A DNA stretch of 7,069 nt, from assembly GCA_016209585.1 (NCBI GenBank), contig JACQVU010000265.1, positions 1 to 7,069 of the forward strand, written 5' to 3'. A program made the translations under genes and the position numbers. Source of the DNA: Planctomycetota bacterium (lineage in GTDB: Bacteria > Planctomycetota > UBA8742 > JACQVU01). Below, in pieces: positions 1 through 6,996 of the stretch. The first letter of the stretch is position 1, and every line of letters begins with the position of its first letter. Under the pieces are notes generated by a model, which saw only the letters and a program-made list of their open reading frames with translations, was not told the origin of the DNA and ran no database searches.

Positions 1-3
1 ATC

Positions 4-26
4 CCCGATCCCTGACCCCCGACCCC
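4..26. repeat. Imperfect tandem heptamers (CCYGAYC)
   Basis: Three consecutive 7-base units, CCCGATC, CCTGACC and CCCGACC, are followed by a partial CC. They end four bases before the start codon of the FecR/FGE-fold gene. The array may continue beyond the left edge. The 12 bases at 13-24 (TGACCCCCGACC) recur as a perfect reverse complement at 1851-1862. The array fills the place where a ribosome binding site would be expected, and no Shine-Dalgarno-like sequence is visible there. Its function is unknown. Confidence 0.6.
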
Positions 27-29
27 AGT

Positions 30-1850
30 ATGTCGCCGACTTTCTTGGCTCTTTCCCGTGTCGTCCGGTCGCTGGCAGTCGTCGCGGCGCTGGTGGGCGG
101 CGCGGGCGCGGGGTTCGCGCAGGACGCCGGTGGAACTGAGACGAAAAGTCCACCGCTCACCGTTCCCCCGGCGGGAGGGGAGACGGGTGATGGGCCGGCT
201 GGCCCGGCGGCGTTGGAGCGGTGGCGCGTGGACCGGCGCTTCATCGTCACCGGCCGACGGGGAAAGACGGTGCGATACGCGGGGCGGTCGTTCGTGGCGC
301 TGGAGACCTGGCTGGGCGCGGTGCGCGTGCCCGTGGAGTACGTGGAAGATCTCGGCCCGGCGCCGAAAGGCGAAGGCGAAGGGGAAGCCGCGATGTTCGA
401 GCGCATCCAGACACCCTATCTCAAGGGGTCGGTGTCGCGGTCGCGGCTCGACAGCGAGCGTGCGGTTCCGGTGCGTTTCTTCGACGACACGGCGCGGCGG
501 GAGTGCGTCGTCAACCTGCCGGGCGCGATCCTCGCGCCCGGTGATCGCGTGACCACGGGGCGCGACGGCGCGGCCATCCTGCAACTGCCGGGCGCGGGCA
601 TCGTGCGGCTCGACGAGAACGCCGAGTTCCTCACCTACCCTCTCTCAGCCGCGCGGCGCGGGGTGTCGGCCGAGTTGCAGGGCGGGCGGTGCTACGTGCG
701 CATCGACCGCGCGCCGCCCGGCCGGCTGTTCCGCATCGCGGCCGGCGCGTGGCTCCTTTCGTTCCGGGAGGCGGCCTTTTTCGCCGACCGTCACCCGGAT
801 GGCTCGCTGGGGCTGCGGGTGAGCGCCGGCGCCGTGCTGGTCACGAAGCCCGGAGACAAGACCTTCGCCGCCGGAAACGTCATCGCCCGGCAGGCATGCA
901 CGTTTCCCCCCGGCGGCGAACCGGCCCGGCCGCTCCGCCCCGCCGAGGTGGAGTGGATGTCGGCCTTCGAGCGGTTCTACCGCCGTCACTACTCGCTGCC
1001 GGCGGGAGACTTCTGTTACGTCCCGGCCGGGCCGTTCGTGCGGGGCGACCTGACGCCGGGAGAGAACGGCCCCGCGCACGAGGCCTGGCTGGACGCCTAC
1101 CTGGTCGACACGTTCGAGACCAGCCGGGGAGACTTCCAGAACTTCCTCGACGCCACCGGCTACCGGCTGGTGCAGGCGGTGGGTTGGCGCGACCTGCGGC
1201 CGACCGTTCCCGGTGGCGAGGAGCCGGCGGAGGCGGTGCACCCGGTGGACGGCCTTTCGTGGTATGACGCCGAGGCCTACGCGGCGTGGGCCGGCCGGCG
1301 GTTGCCGACGGAGGCGCAGTGGGAGAAGGCCGCGAAGGGGGTGCGCAACCAGCGCTACCCGTGGGGCGACGAGGAGCCGACGCGGGACCACGGCCGCTTC
1401 ACGCTGGAAAGCCTCTGGACGGGGCCGGCGCCGGTGGACGCGTTTGAGAAGGGGGCCTCGCCGTTCGGCGTGTTCAACATGGCGGGCAACGTGGCGGAAT
1501 GGGTGCGGGACTTCTGGGACCGCGACTTCTACCGGGCGGGGTGGTCGCAGGTCTCCCAGGCGCGGCAGTTTCGCCACCACACCGCTCCGGCCGGCCCGGT
1601 CCCCGGCCCGACGGGAGCGGAGGAGTGGGCCGTGCAGAACCCGTTCCGAGACACGCCACCGGACGGCGCGGGGGCCAGCGCGGGCGAGCGCGTCTATCGC
1701 GGGGGCCGGTATGACACCCGGGTGGGCGACCCCGACGAGCGCCGCAACCTCTTCACCACCACGCGCCGCCACGCGCCGGCGGAGTTCGGCATCCGGGGCG
1801 TGGGCTTCCGCACGGCCATCCCGGCCGCGCAGGTGTTTCCGACGGAGTGA
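30..1850 (+). CDS. Exported FecR-like / FGE-sulfatase-fold protein without catalytic cysteines
   Basis: This 606-residue protein starts with a Sec-type signal peptide (residues 1-30, likely cut after GFA, before QDA), followed by a Pro/Gly/Thr-rich linker to about 62. Residues about 63-165 are not recognised. Residues about 168-290 resemble a FecR domain (APGDRVTTGRDGAAILQLPG, then a hydrophobic beta-rich stretch). Residues 327-596 are an FGE/SUMF1-type fold: FCYVPAGPF, HPVDGLSWYDAEAYAAWAGR, RLPTEAQWEKAA, YPWGDEEP, FGVFNMAGNVAEWV, RVYRGGRYDT and a GIRGVGFRTA end. True FGE enzymes use a cysteine pair near the C-terminal end to oxidise sulfatase cysteine. Here the matching stretch (571-585, RNLFTTTRRHAPAEF) has none, so a binding or structural role is more likely than catalysis. 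An insert of about 55 residues (497-553) separates AEWV from RVYRGG. The ATG at 30 is chosen because it gives a complete signal peptide; there is no Shine-Dalgarno sequence, and an in-frame TTG at 45 is possible. It converges on the minus-strand operon with a 9-base gap. Confidence 0.9.
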   Translation: MSPTFLALSRVVRSLAVVAALVGGAGAGFAQDAGGTETKSPPLTVPPAGGETGDGPAGPAALERWRVDRRFIVTGRRGKTVRYAGRSFVALETWLGAVRVPVEYVEDLGPAPKGEGEGEAAMFERIQTPYLKGSVSRSRLDSERAVPVRFFDDTARRECVVNLPGAILAPGDRVTTGRDGAAILQLPGAGIVRLDENAEFLTYPLSAARRGVSAELQGGRCYVRIDRAPPGRLFRIAAGAWLLSFREAAFFADRHPDGSLGLRVSAGAVLVTKPGDKTFAAGNVIARQACTFPPGGEPARPLRPAEVEWMSAFERFYRRHYSLPAGDFCYVPAGPFVRGDLTPGENGPAHEAWLDAYLVDTFETSRGDFQNFLDATGYRLVQAVGWRDLRPTVPGGEEPAEAVHPVDGLSWYDAEAYAAWAGRRLPTEAQWEKAAKGVRNQRYPWGDEEPTRDHGRFTLESLWTGPAPVDAFEKGASPFGVFNMAGNVAEWVRDFWDRDFYRAGWSQVSQARQFRHHTAPAGPVPGPTGAEEWAVQNPFRDTPPDGAGASAGERVYRGGRYDTRVGDPDERRNLFTTTRRHAPAEFGIRGVGFRTAIPAAQVFPTE

Positions 1851-1862
1851 GGTCGGGGGTCA
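1851..1862. repeat. Inverted copy of the 13-24 12-mer, over the convergent gene junction
   Basis: GGTCGGGGGTCA here is the exact reverse complement of TGACCCCCGACC at 13-24, so the two copies flank the FecR/FGE-fold gene in opposite orientation. This copy fills the whole 9-base gap between the convergent genes and includes the stop codon of the minus-strand TPR-like gene. It has no hairpin and no T-run, so it is not an intrinsic terminator. Confidence 0.55.
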
Positions 1863-2741
1863 TGCGTCTTTCAGGCGCTCCAGCGCTTCTTGCAGTCGGG
1901 CGCTGAATCCTGGAACGCCCTCGATCTTGAAGTGGTTGGCCTGCACTTCCTTGTACCGGCGGAGCGCCTCCTTGAACTCGAAACAGCGCTCGTAGTTCTG
2001 GGCCAGGTGCCAGCGGGTGGCGCCGCCCTCGACCGGCTCGGCCCGCTTGAACTCCTCGATCAACTGGACGAGCCGAATCCGCTCCTGGAGCGGGTCGTGG
2101 AAGATCGGGTGGTCGCGGAAGAAGCGCGCCAGTTCCCAGATCGCGCCGGCATCGGCCGGATCCACCTGGAGGGCCGTGTCCCAGCGGCGTTTCCAGGCCA
2201 GGCCCATGACGCGCAGGCGGTCCCACTGCTTCACGCGGCGCTCAAAGAGCGGGTCTTGGCCGCGTTTCTGCAGATAGGCTTGCAGCGTCTCCCAGGCGAG
2301 TTCGTCGCCGGCCTCGCGGGCGATTCCGCCGGCGATGTCGAAGCAGACGTCGCCGGAGATCACGCGCGGGTCGTCGGGCTGTTCAACCAGGGCGCCCTCC
2401 AGGACCTTGCGGGCGGCGCGATGATTCAGAAGGCGCGAGTGGACCCACGCCTCTCCCAGCGGGTCAGCGCCGGGAGTCTTTTCCAGTTTCTTACGCATCG
2501 CTGGAAGCGTGACCTTGGCGGCCTCGCGGAACTCACGCTCGACCCGCGCCTTCAGCGCCGTCAACGCCTCCCGCTTGCTAGCCTGCGCGCCCATCTGTTC
2601 CAGGCGCGCGCGCGAAACCAGGGTGCTGATCGAGCGGTGGGCGAACTCCGTCCTGGTGTACTGCCCGGCCGCGAACGCCGCCGGCGCGACCAGCGGCAAA
2701 AGGAGCAGCCACGCGACCAGCATGAGGCCGGGACGAGTCAT
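1860..2741 (-). CDS. Exported TPR-like helical protein
   Basis: This 293-residue protein has a clear Sec signal peptide: MTRPG, a hydrophobic core rich in Leu, Val and Ala, and a likely AFA cleavage site near residue 24. There is no lipobox, so it is probably soluble in the periplasm or secreted. The mature part is almost entirely predicted helix and rich in Arg, Glu, Leu and Ala. TPR-like helix pairs are recognisable at about 96-128 (AWVHSRLLNHRAARKVLEGA, followed by a QPDDPRV turn) and about 243-276 (RWHLAQNYERCFEFKEALRR). Residues 200-235 form another helical block. No catalytic motif was found, so a binding or scaffold role is inferred. Its ATG overlaps the stop of the preceding IPT-like gene by four bases (ATGA), and AAGGG lies 6 bases upstream, which supports this start and translational coupling. 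It is the last visible gene of the minus-strand operon, and its stop lies 9 bases from the stop of the convergent gene. Confidence 0.85.
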   Translation of the reverse strand: MTRPGLMLVAWLLLLPLVAPAAFAAGQYTRTEFAHRSISTLVSRARLEQMGAQASKREALTALKARVEREFREAAKVTLPAMRKKLEKTPGADPLGEAWVHSRLLNHRAARKVLEGALVEQPDDPRVISGDVCFDIAGGIAREAGDELAWETLQAYLQKRGQDPLFERRVKQWDRLRVMGLAWKRRWDTALQVDPADAGAIWELARFFRDHPIFHDPLQERIRLVQLIEEFKRAEPVEGGATRWHLAQNYERCFEFKEALRRYKEVQANHFKIEGVPGFSARLQEALERLKDA

Positions 2742-4279
2742 TTCGCGCCCTTTTCATCCGGCACGATGACGGCGAGCGGCTCGGAGCGGAACCGGGCGCT
2801 GGTCGGTTCGGTCTCCCGCAGTTCCACCTTCACCGGCGCGGCCGCGCCGGGGAAAAAGACCTCGACCGGGATCACGTCGACGCCGGTGGTGGGGTCGTCG
2901 CGCAGGACCATTTCGACCCGCACCAGCCTCGGAAGGGCCTGGCCGGCGCCGTCGCGCGCCAGGCCGACGAAGGGCAGAGGCTCCCCGGCCTCACCCACCA
3001 CCGCCAGACGCACCAGCGCCAGGGCGCGGCGCGAGCGAACGCGCACCCGGTCGGTCAGCAACTCAGACTTGCCGCCCGCGTCGACGCTTCCCGGAGCGCC
3101 GGCGATGGGCGTCGGCGGGGGCGCCGCACGGGCACTATCCCCCTGGGGCTGCCCCATATCCACGGGGGCCGGCGCCTGCGCCGGCGGAATCTGCCCCGGG
3201 GGCTGGATGGCCGGCCGCTGCTGGCCGCCGCCGGACGCGATGGGAAGCGGCGCGGACGCCTGCCGCCCAATCGACTCCTGCTGCCGCAGACGCTCCGCCT
3301 CGCGCCGCTGGCGCTCGCGCTCCGCGCGGCGGGCCTGCCGCTGGAAGTCGGTGCTGCTCCCGCCGCCCCCGCCGCCGCCGGTGGAAGAGGGGGTGGCGGT
3401 GTTCCCCGTGCTCTGTTGCTGCTGGGTGGTCGGCTGGGTGGTGTTGGCGGGCGTCTGGGTCGTCGGGGCGGGCGTGCCGGCCTTCACGGAGCCGGCCGGG
3501 GTGACCGCCACCGGGATGCTGGCGGGCGCCTGGCTGGCGCCGGCCGCGAGCGTGACCAGCAACTCGCCCTCCGTCCCGCCCAGCGAGGAGAAGCGGCTGG
3601 CGTCGAGCCGCAGGTTGGTGACGGTGAGCGTCGCGGTGAGGCCGCCGGCGTTGGAGACCGTGACCGAGAAACTGGTTCCGGAGGCGGGCACCACCACGGC
3701 GCTGACCTTCACGCCGCTGGTGAGCGAAGCGACCTTTGGGGCGTTGGCCTGGGTGATGGTGACGCCGGCCGGGAGCGAGAAGAGCAAGTCGCCGGAGAGC
3801 GCGCCGGTGAGCGTCACGTCGGCCGCGTTCTGGAGCGCCTGGGTGTTGATCTGGACCACCGGCACGTCGCTGAGGGAGACCGTGGCCGGGCCTTGCGTGA
3901 CCGGGCCGGTGACGGCCAGGGCCGCGCGCCCGGTGCGGGCGGCGGCGCCTTCGTCCTTTACGGTGATCAGCACTTCCATGGATCCGAGCGTCTTGGCCGG
4001 CACGTTGACCACCGCGCGCGCGAACTTCGGCGAGTCGATGGAGAAGGCGGAAACGGTGACGCCGCCCCCGAAGTCGAGACGGGGAAGTTCGCTGGAGGTG
4101 AAACTGAAGAGGTCGCCGGTCTCGGAGACGATCTGCAACTCCAGCGCCTGCGCGCCGGAGGCCGCGGTGCGCGGCGTGATGGTCACCGCCTGCTGCGCCT
4201 CGGCGCGGCGCGCGGGCGCGCCCCCCGCGAGAGCCAGGAGAGCGAACGCGAACACCAGGGAGGCGCGCCGGATGGTCAT
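2738..4279 (-). CDS. Exported multi-domain beta protein with IPT/TIG-like N-terminus and disordered linker
   Basis: This 513-residue protein has a signal peptide (1-28, MTIRRASLVFAFALLALAGG, cut likely after AEA) and no lipobox. Residues about 33-124 look like an IPT/TIG-like Ig-fold module: TITPRTAASGAQALELQI, then LDFGGGVTVSAFSIDSPKFA, then an LGSMEVLITVKD strand. Residues about 130-262 are a second beta-rich, Val/Thr/Ala-rich region. A linker of about 140 residues follows (264-402). It contains Thr/Gln-rich sequence, seven glycines (301-307), a highly charged Arg/Glu/Gln helix (about 311-335) and a Pro/Gln/Ala-rich tract. The C-terminal part (about 403-507) is again beta-rich and ends with VKVELRETEPTSARFRSEPL. 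That ending loosely resembles the 'LTETGxxTGxF' ends of repeated extracellular beta modules, but the family is not identified. It starts 2 bases after the kinase stop and overlaps the next gene by 4 bases. A structural or ligand-binding role beside the kinase exterior is inferred. Confidence 0.85.
   Translation of the reverse strand: MTIRRASLVFAFALLALAGGAPARRAEAQQAVTITPRTAASGAQALELQIVSETGDLFSFTSSELPRLDFGGGVTVSAFSIDSPKFARAVVNVPAKTLGSMEVLITVKDEGAAARTGRAALAVTGPVTQGPATVSLSDVPVVQINTQALQNAADVTLTGALSGDLLFSLPAGVTITQANAPKVASLTSGVKVSAVVVPASGTSFSVTVSNAGGLTATLTVTNLRLDASRFSSLGGTEGELLVTLAAGASQAPASIPVAVTPAGSVKAGTPAPTTQTPANTTQPTTQQQQSTGNTATPSSTGGGGGGGSSTDFQRQARRAERERQRREAERLRQQESIGRQASAPLPIASGGGQQRPAIQPPGQIPPAQAPAPVDMGQPQGDSARAAPPPTPIAGAPGSVDAGGKSELLTDRVRVRSRRALALVRLAVVGEAGEPLPFVGLARDGAGQALPRLVRVEMVLRDDPTTGVDVIPVEVFFPGAAAPVKVELRETEPTSARFRSEPLAVIVPDEKGAK
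2748..2752 (-). promoter_or_regulatory. Ribosome binding site of the TPR-like gene
   Basis: AAGGG on the minus strand lies 6 bases before the ATG at 2741, inside the last codons of the upstream gene. It fixes the start of the TPR-like protein and, with the ATGA overlap, points to coupled translation. Confidence 0.6.
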
Positions 4280-4281
4280 GG

Positions 4282-6996
4282 TCAGGGGTTCTCCCGCGCC
4301 GTGTCGGTGTCGGCGAAGTCGCGGGTCAGGCGCTTGAGCGCCTGTTCCGCGCGTTCCGCGTTGTGGAGGTCGAGCGACTGCTGGGCGAGCAGCAGCAGCC
4401 CGCGCGCCTGTTTCTCGCGGAAACGGGCGCGGTCTTTGCCGCTCGCGGCGGCGACCGCGGCGGCCAGGTAGCGATCGGCTTCGGCGAAGCCCTCGCGCGA
4501 GAAGAGCACGACGCCGCAGCCGTAGAGAAGGTTGGCGTCGGGGGAGGCCGCGGCGAGCGGCGCAAGCGTTTTGTCAATCACCTGGGCAAGGTCGGCGGCG
4601 GCCACCTCGGGCCAGGGCACGCGGTCTGGTCCGCCGCCCTCGCGCGCGAACAGCAGCCCCTGGCGGTCGCCCCCGGAAACGCCGGTGGCGAGACGCGAGA
4701 CCGCCGGGAACGCGATGGGCGCCGACAGCGCCCGCAGCGCCTCGAACATCCGGCCGGCGGCGGTTTCCGCGAGGTCGTAGTCGGCCGCGAGAGACTCGAA
4801 TCGCGTCTGGAAACGGGGAGTTTTCATCGTCTCCTTCGCGGCCCGGACCTGCCGCGCGGCGTCGGAGAAGCGCATGGCCAGGACCGCCGACTCCGTGTCC
4901 GCCAGGGCCGCCTCGGCGCGGCGGTCCTCGGCTTCGCGGTCGAGGTCGGGGCCGGCGCGGGCGAGGAAGGCCACGGCCCTTTCCGTTTCCTCCGCGCGGC
5001 GCAGGCCATCGAGAGCCAGGGAGACGACCTCGGAAAAGCCGCCCGTGCGGGCCGCGCGTTCGAACATGGCCCGCGCGCGGAGCGCCTCTTCCGCGCGCCC
5101 CTGTTCCACGGCGGAGAGCATCAGGCCACCCGCCGCCGCCCAGTCCTTGAGCAGCGAGGCGCGCGCGGCCTCCCGCACGCGGGCCAAGCCCTCCTCGGCC
5201 GCGCGGGCCTGGGCCGGCGCGGACTGCCGGTTCTTCTCCGCGAACTGCTGGTACCGCCGCATCGCTCGCCCGAACTCCCGCTGGTTGATCTCCGCCGCCG
5301 CGGCGGCATCGAGCGCCACCAGCGACTCGTCGGCCTTGGCCGCGGCGTCCTGGGTGGCGCGAATGGCCTCCAGCCGCTTCTTGGCCTCTTCCGCCGCCTT
5401 GGTGCCGGCCCAATCCGAGAGGAACTTGTCGATGGCCGCCGCCGCCTCGTCGGCGGGGCCGGCGACCGTCGGCCCGATCTCCTGCCAGCGCCGGTCGGCG
5501 TCGCGATCCCGCTTGTCCGCCGCTTCCTGCGGCGACAGCGCGGTCATCTCCGCGCCCAGGGTGGGCGGCGCGCCGCCGCCCGGCCCCTCGCCACCCTCCG
5601 TCTGTCCCCGACCCCGCCGCCGGCGCGGGCTGGTGGCGTCGGCGTCGTCCCCCGTGTCGCCGGCGCCGGGAGACCCCGCGTGGGTCACGGGCGGCGTGGC
5701 GGGCGAGGCGCCGCCGGTGAACAGGAAGATGATCCCCGCGGCCGCCAGCACCAGGACCACGGCGGCGGCGCTGGCCACGGCGACTAGTTGCCGCTTGTTT
5801 TGAACGAGCGCGGCGATGTTCAGTTTGACGGCCGGCTCGACGCCGGTCTCGCCGCGGGCCGCGGCCTGTTTCAGCGCGGCGATGAGGTCGGCGCAGGAGG
5901 GGAAGCGCTTCTCCGGCTCCTTCTCCAGGCAACGGTGGATGATGGCCGCGACGGGATCCGGCACGGAAGGCTCGACGGTGCGCACGTCGTCGGGCGGCTC
6001 CTTCACCTGCTGGCGGAGTATCTCCTTGACCGACGCGCCCTCGAACAGGTGTCGGCCGGTGAGCAGGCGGAAGAAGGTGCCGCCCAGGGCGTAGATGTCG
6101 GCGCGGTGGTCGATGGCCTTGCCCAGCGCCTGCTCCGGAGCGATGTAGTAGGGCGTGCCGAAGACTCCGCCGGTCTGTTCGCCGCTTTCGGCGACGTTGT
6201 GCGCCAGGCCCAGGTCGCCCAGTTTCACCGTGCCGTCGCCCGTGAGCATGAAATTGTCGGGCTTCACGTCGCGGTGGACGATCTTCTGCTTCTCCGCGTA
6301 GAAGAGCGCCTCGGCGCACTCGATCATCATCCGCCCCGCCTCCGCGAACGGCACCTTCGCGCGCTGCTTGATCAGGTCCTCCAGGCTGCCGCCGCCCGCG
6401 AACTCCATGGAAATAAAGTGGTAGCCGTCGGCCTCCCCGACGTCGTGAACCGAGAGGATGTTGGGGTGGTTGAGGCGCGCGGCCGACCGGGCTTCCTTCT
6501 GGAAAAGATCGATGAACGACCGGTCGCGCGTCAGTTCCTTGCCGAGGATCTTCAGCGCCACGACCCGGTCCAGCGACACCTGCCGCGCCTTGTACACCGT
6601 GCCCATCCCGCCGCGGCCCACCCGCTCGATGATCTCGTACCCCCCCAGCGTGCGCCCCACCAGCCCGCCCTTCTTCTTCCCCTCTTTGGACGAGAGGAAC
6701 GAGAACAGCGTCATCCCGGCCTGAATCTGGTCGCCGTACGTGATGGGCCGCCGCTCGGAAAGAGGCTGGGCGTTCAGCGACGTGCCGTTCGCGGAGCCGA
6801 GGTCCTCGACGAAGAACTGGTTCTGCTCGAACACCACCCGGAAGTGGTTGCGCGAGCACATCCGATCGGTGAGGACCATCGACGCGCCCGGATCCCGGCC
6901 GATGATGTGCACCTGGTCCTGACGCACCATCAGCGCCAGTCCCTTGTCCGGCCCCTTCTCGACCATCAACTGCGGCATGGCGCCACCCGGCCTCAC
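4282..6996 (-). CDS. FHA-Ser/Thr protein kinase-transmembrane receptor with helical TPR-like exterior
   Basis: This is a 904-residue Hanks-type (PknB-like) kinase. Residues about 8-102 are an FHA phosphothreonine-binding domain with the expected GR (33-34), SRNH (48-51) and NGT (70-72). Residues about 120-375 are the kinase: GRGGMG loop (127-132), VALK lysine K149, helix-C Glu in FQKEAR (E168), HRDVKPDN (241-248, catalytic D243), DLG in place of DFG (261-263), and FGTPYYIAPEQ. All catalytic residues are present, so it should be active. One membrane helix (about 404-427) is followed by an acidic then Arg/Gly-rich linker (440-475). About 400 mostly helical residues follow, with TPR-like repeats at the end (about 825-895). 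The kinase should face the cytoplasm and the C-terminal half the periplasm. The GTG at 6996 overlaps the upstream stop (GTGA). An ATG seven codons in (6978) begins just before the first FHA strand and is an equally good start; neither has a strong Shine-Dalgarno sequence. The exterior likely senses or binds an envelope partner (inference). Confidence 0.95.
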   Translation of the reverse strand: MRPGGAMPQLMVEKGPDKGLALMVRQDQVHIIGRDPGASMVLTDRMCSRNHFRVVFEQNQFFVEDLGSANGTSLNAQPLSERRPITYGDQIQAGMTLFSFLSSKEGKKKGGLVGRTLGGYEIIERVGRGGMGTVYKARQVSLDRVVALKILGKELTRDRSFIDLFQKEARSAARLNHPNILSVHDVGEADGYHFISMEFAGGGSLEDLIKQRAKVPFAEAGRMMIECAEALFYAEKQKIVHRDVKPDNFMLTGDGTVKLGDLGLAHNVAESGEQTGGVFGTPYYIAPEQALGKAIDHRADIYALGGTFFRLLTGRHLFEGASVKEILRQQVKEPPDDVRTVEPSVPDPVAAIIHRCLEKEPEKRFPSCADLIAALKQAAARGETGVEPAVKLNIAALVQNKRQLVAVASAAAVVLVLAAAGIIFLFTGGASPATPPVTHAGSPGAGDTGDDADATSPRRRRGRGQTEGGEGPGGGAPPTLGAEMTALSPQEAADKRDRDADRRWQEIGPTVAGPADEAAAAIDKFLSDWAGTKAAEEAKKRLEAIRATQDAAAKADESLVALDAAAAAEINQREFGRAMRRYQQFAEKNRQSAPAQARAAEEGLARVREAARASLLKDWAAAGGLMLSAVEQGRAEEALRARAMFERAARTGGFSEVVSLALDGLRRAEETERAVAFLARAGPDLDREAEDRRAEAALADTESAVLAMRFSDAARQVRAAKETMKTPRFQTRFESLAADYDLAETAAGRMFEALRALSAPIAFPAVSRLATGVSGGDRQGLLFAREGGGPDRVPWPEVAAADLAQVIDKTLAPLAAASPDANLLYGCGVVLFSREGFAEADRYLAAAVAAASGKDRARFREKQARGLLLLAQQSLDLHNAERAEQALKRLTRDFADTDTARENP
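4290..4295 (-). promoter_or_regulatory. Ribosome binding site of the IPT-like gene
   Basis: GGGAGA on the minus strand lies 10 bases before the ATG at 4279 and within the final codons of the kinase gene. It supports the chosen start, which would otherwise rest only on the signal peptide. Confidence 0.5.

Noticed and set aside
365..390. Short GGCGAA-type repeat
   Set aside because: It encodes an in-frame Gly-Glu run in a linker-like part of the protein and is too short to suggest a separate element.
645..1772. Minus-strand open frame of 375 codons antisense to the FecR/FGE-fold gene
   Set aside because: It is Arg/Pro/His-rich with no domain and is fully covered by a plus-strand gene with clear FGE motifs.
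1840..1870. Possible bidirectional terminator between the convergent genes
   Set aside because: The gap is only 9 bases and I find no stem-loop followed by a T-run on either strand. Termination, if it occurs here, must use another mechanism or happen inside the opposing gene.
3359..3379. GCC/CCC triplet run as a possible unstable microsatellite
   Set aside because: It encodes seven glycines with mixed codons inside a flexible linker. A whole-triplet change would keep the frame, so phase variation is not supported.
1890..4337. Plus-strand open frame of 815 codons antisense to the TPR-like and IPT-like genes
   Set aside because: It has no signal peptide, domain or Shine-Dalgarno site, and its composition (Arg/Ala/Gly/Ser-rich) is that of a GC-rich shadow frame. 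The minus-strand genes have signal peptides, coupled starts and recognisable folds.
4363..5787. Plus-strand open frame of 474 codons antisense to the kinase exterior
   Set aside because: It is low-complexity Gly/Arg/Ala sequence with no recognisable domain and mirrors the GC-rich coding strand of the kinase.
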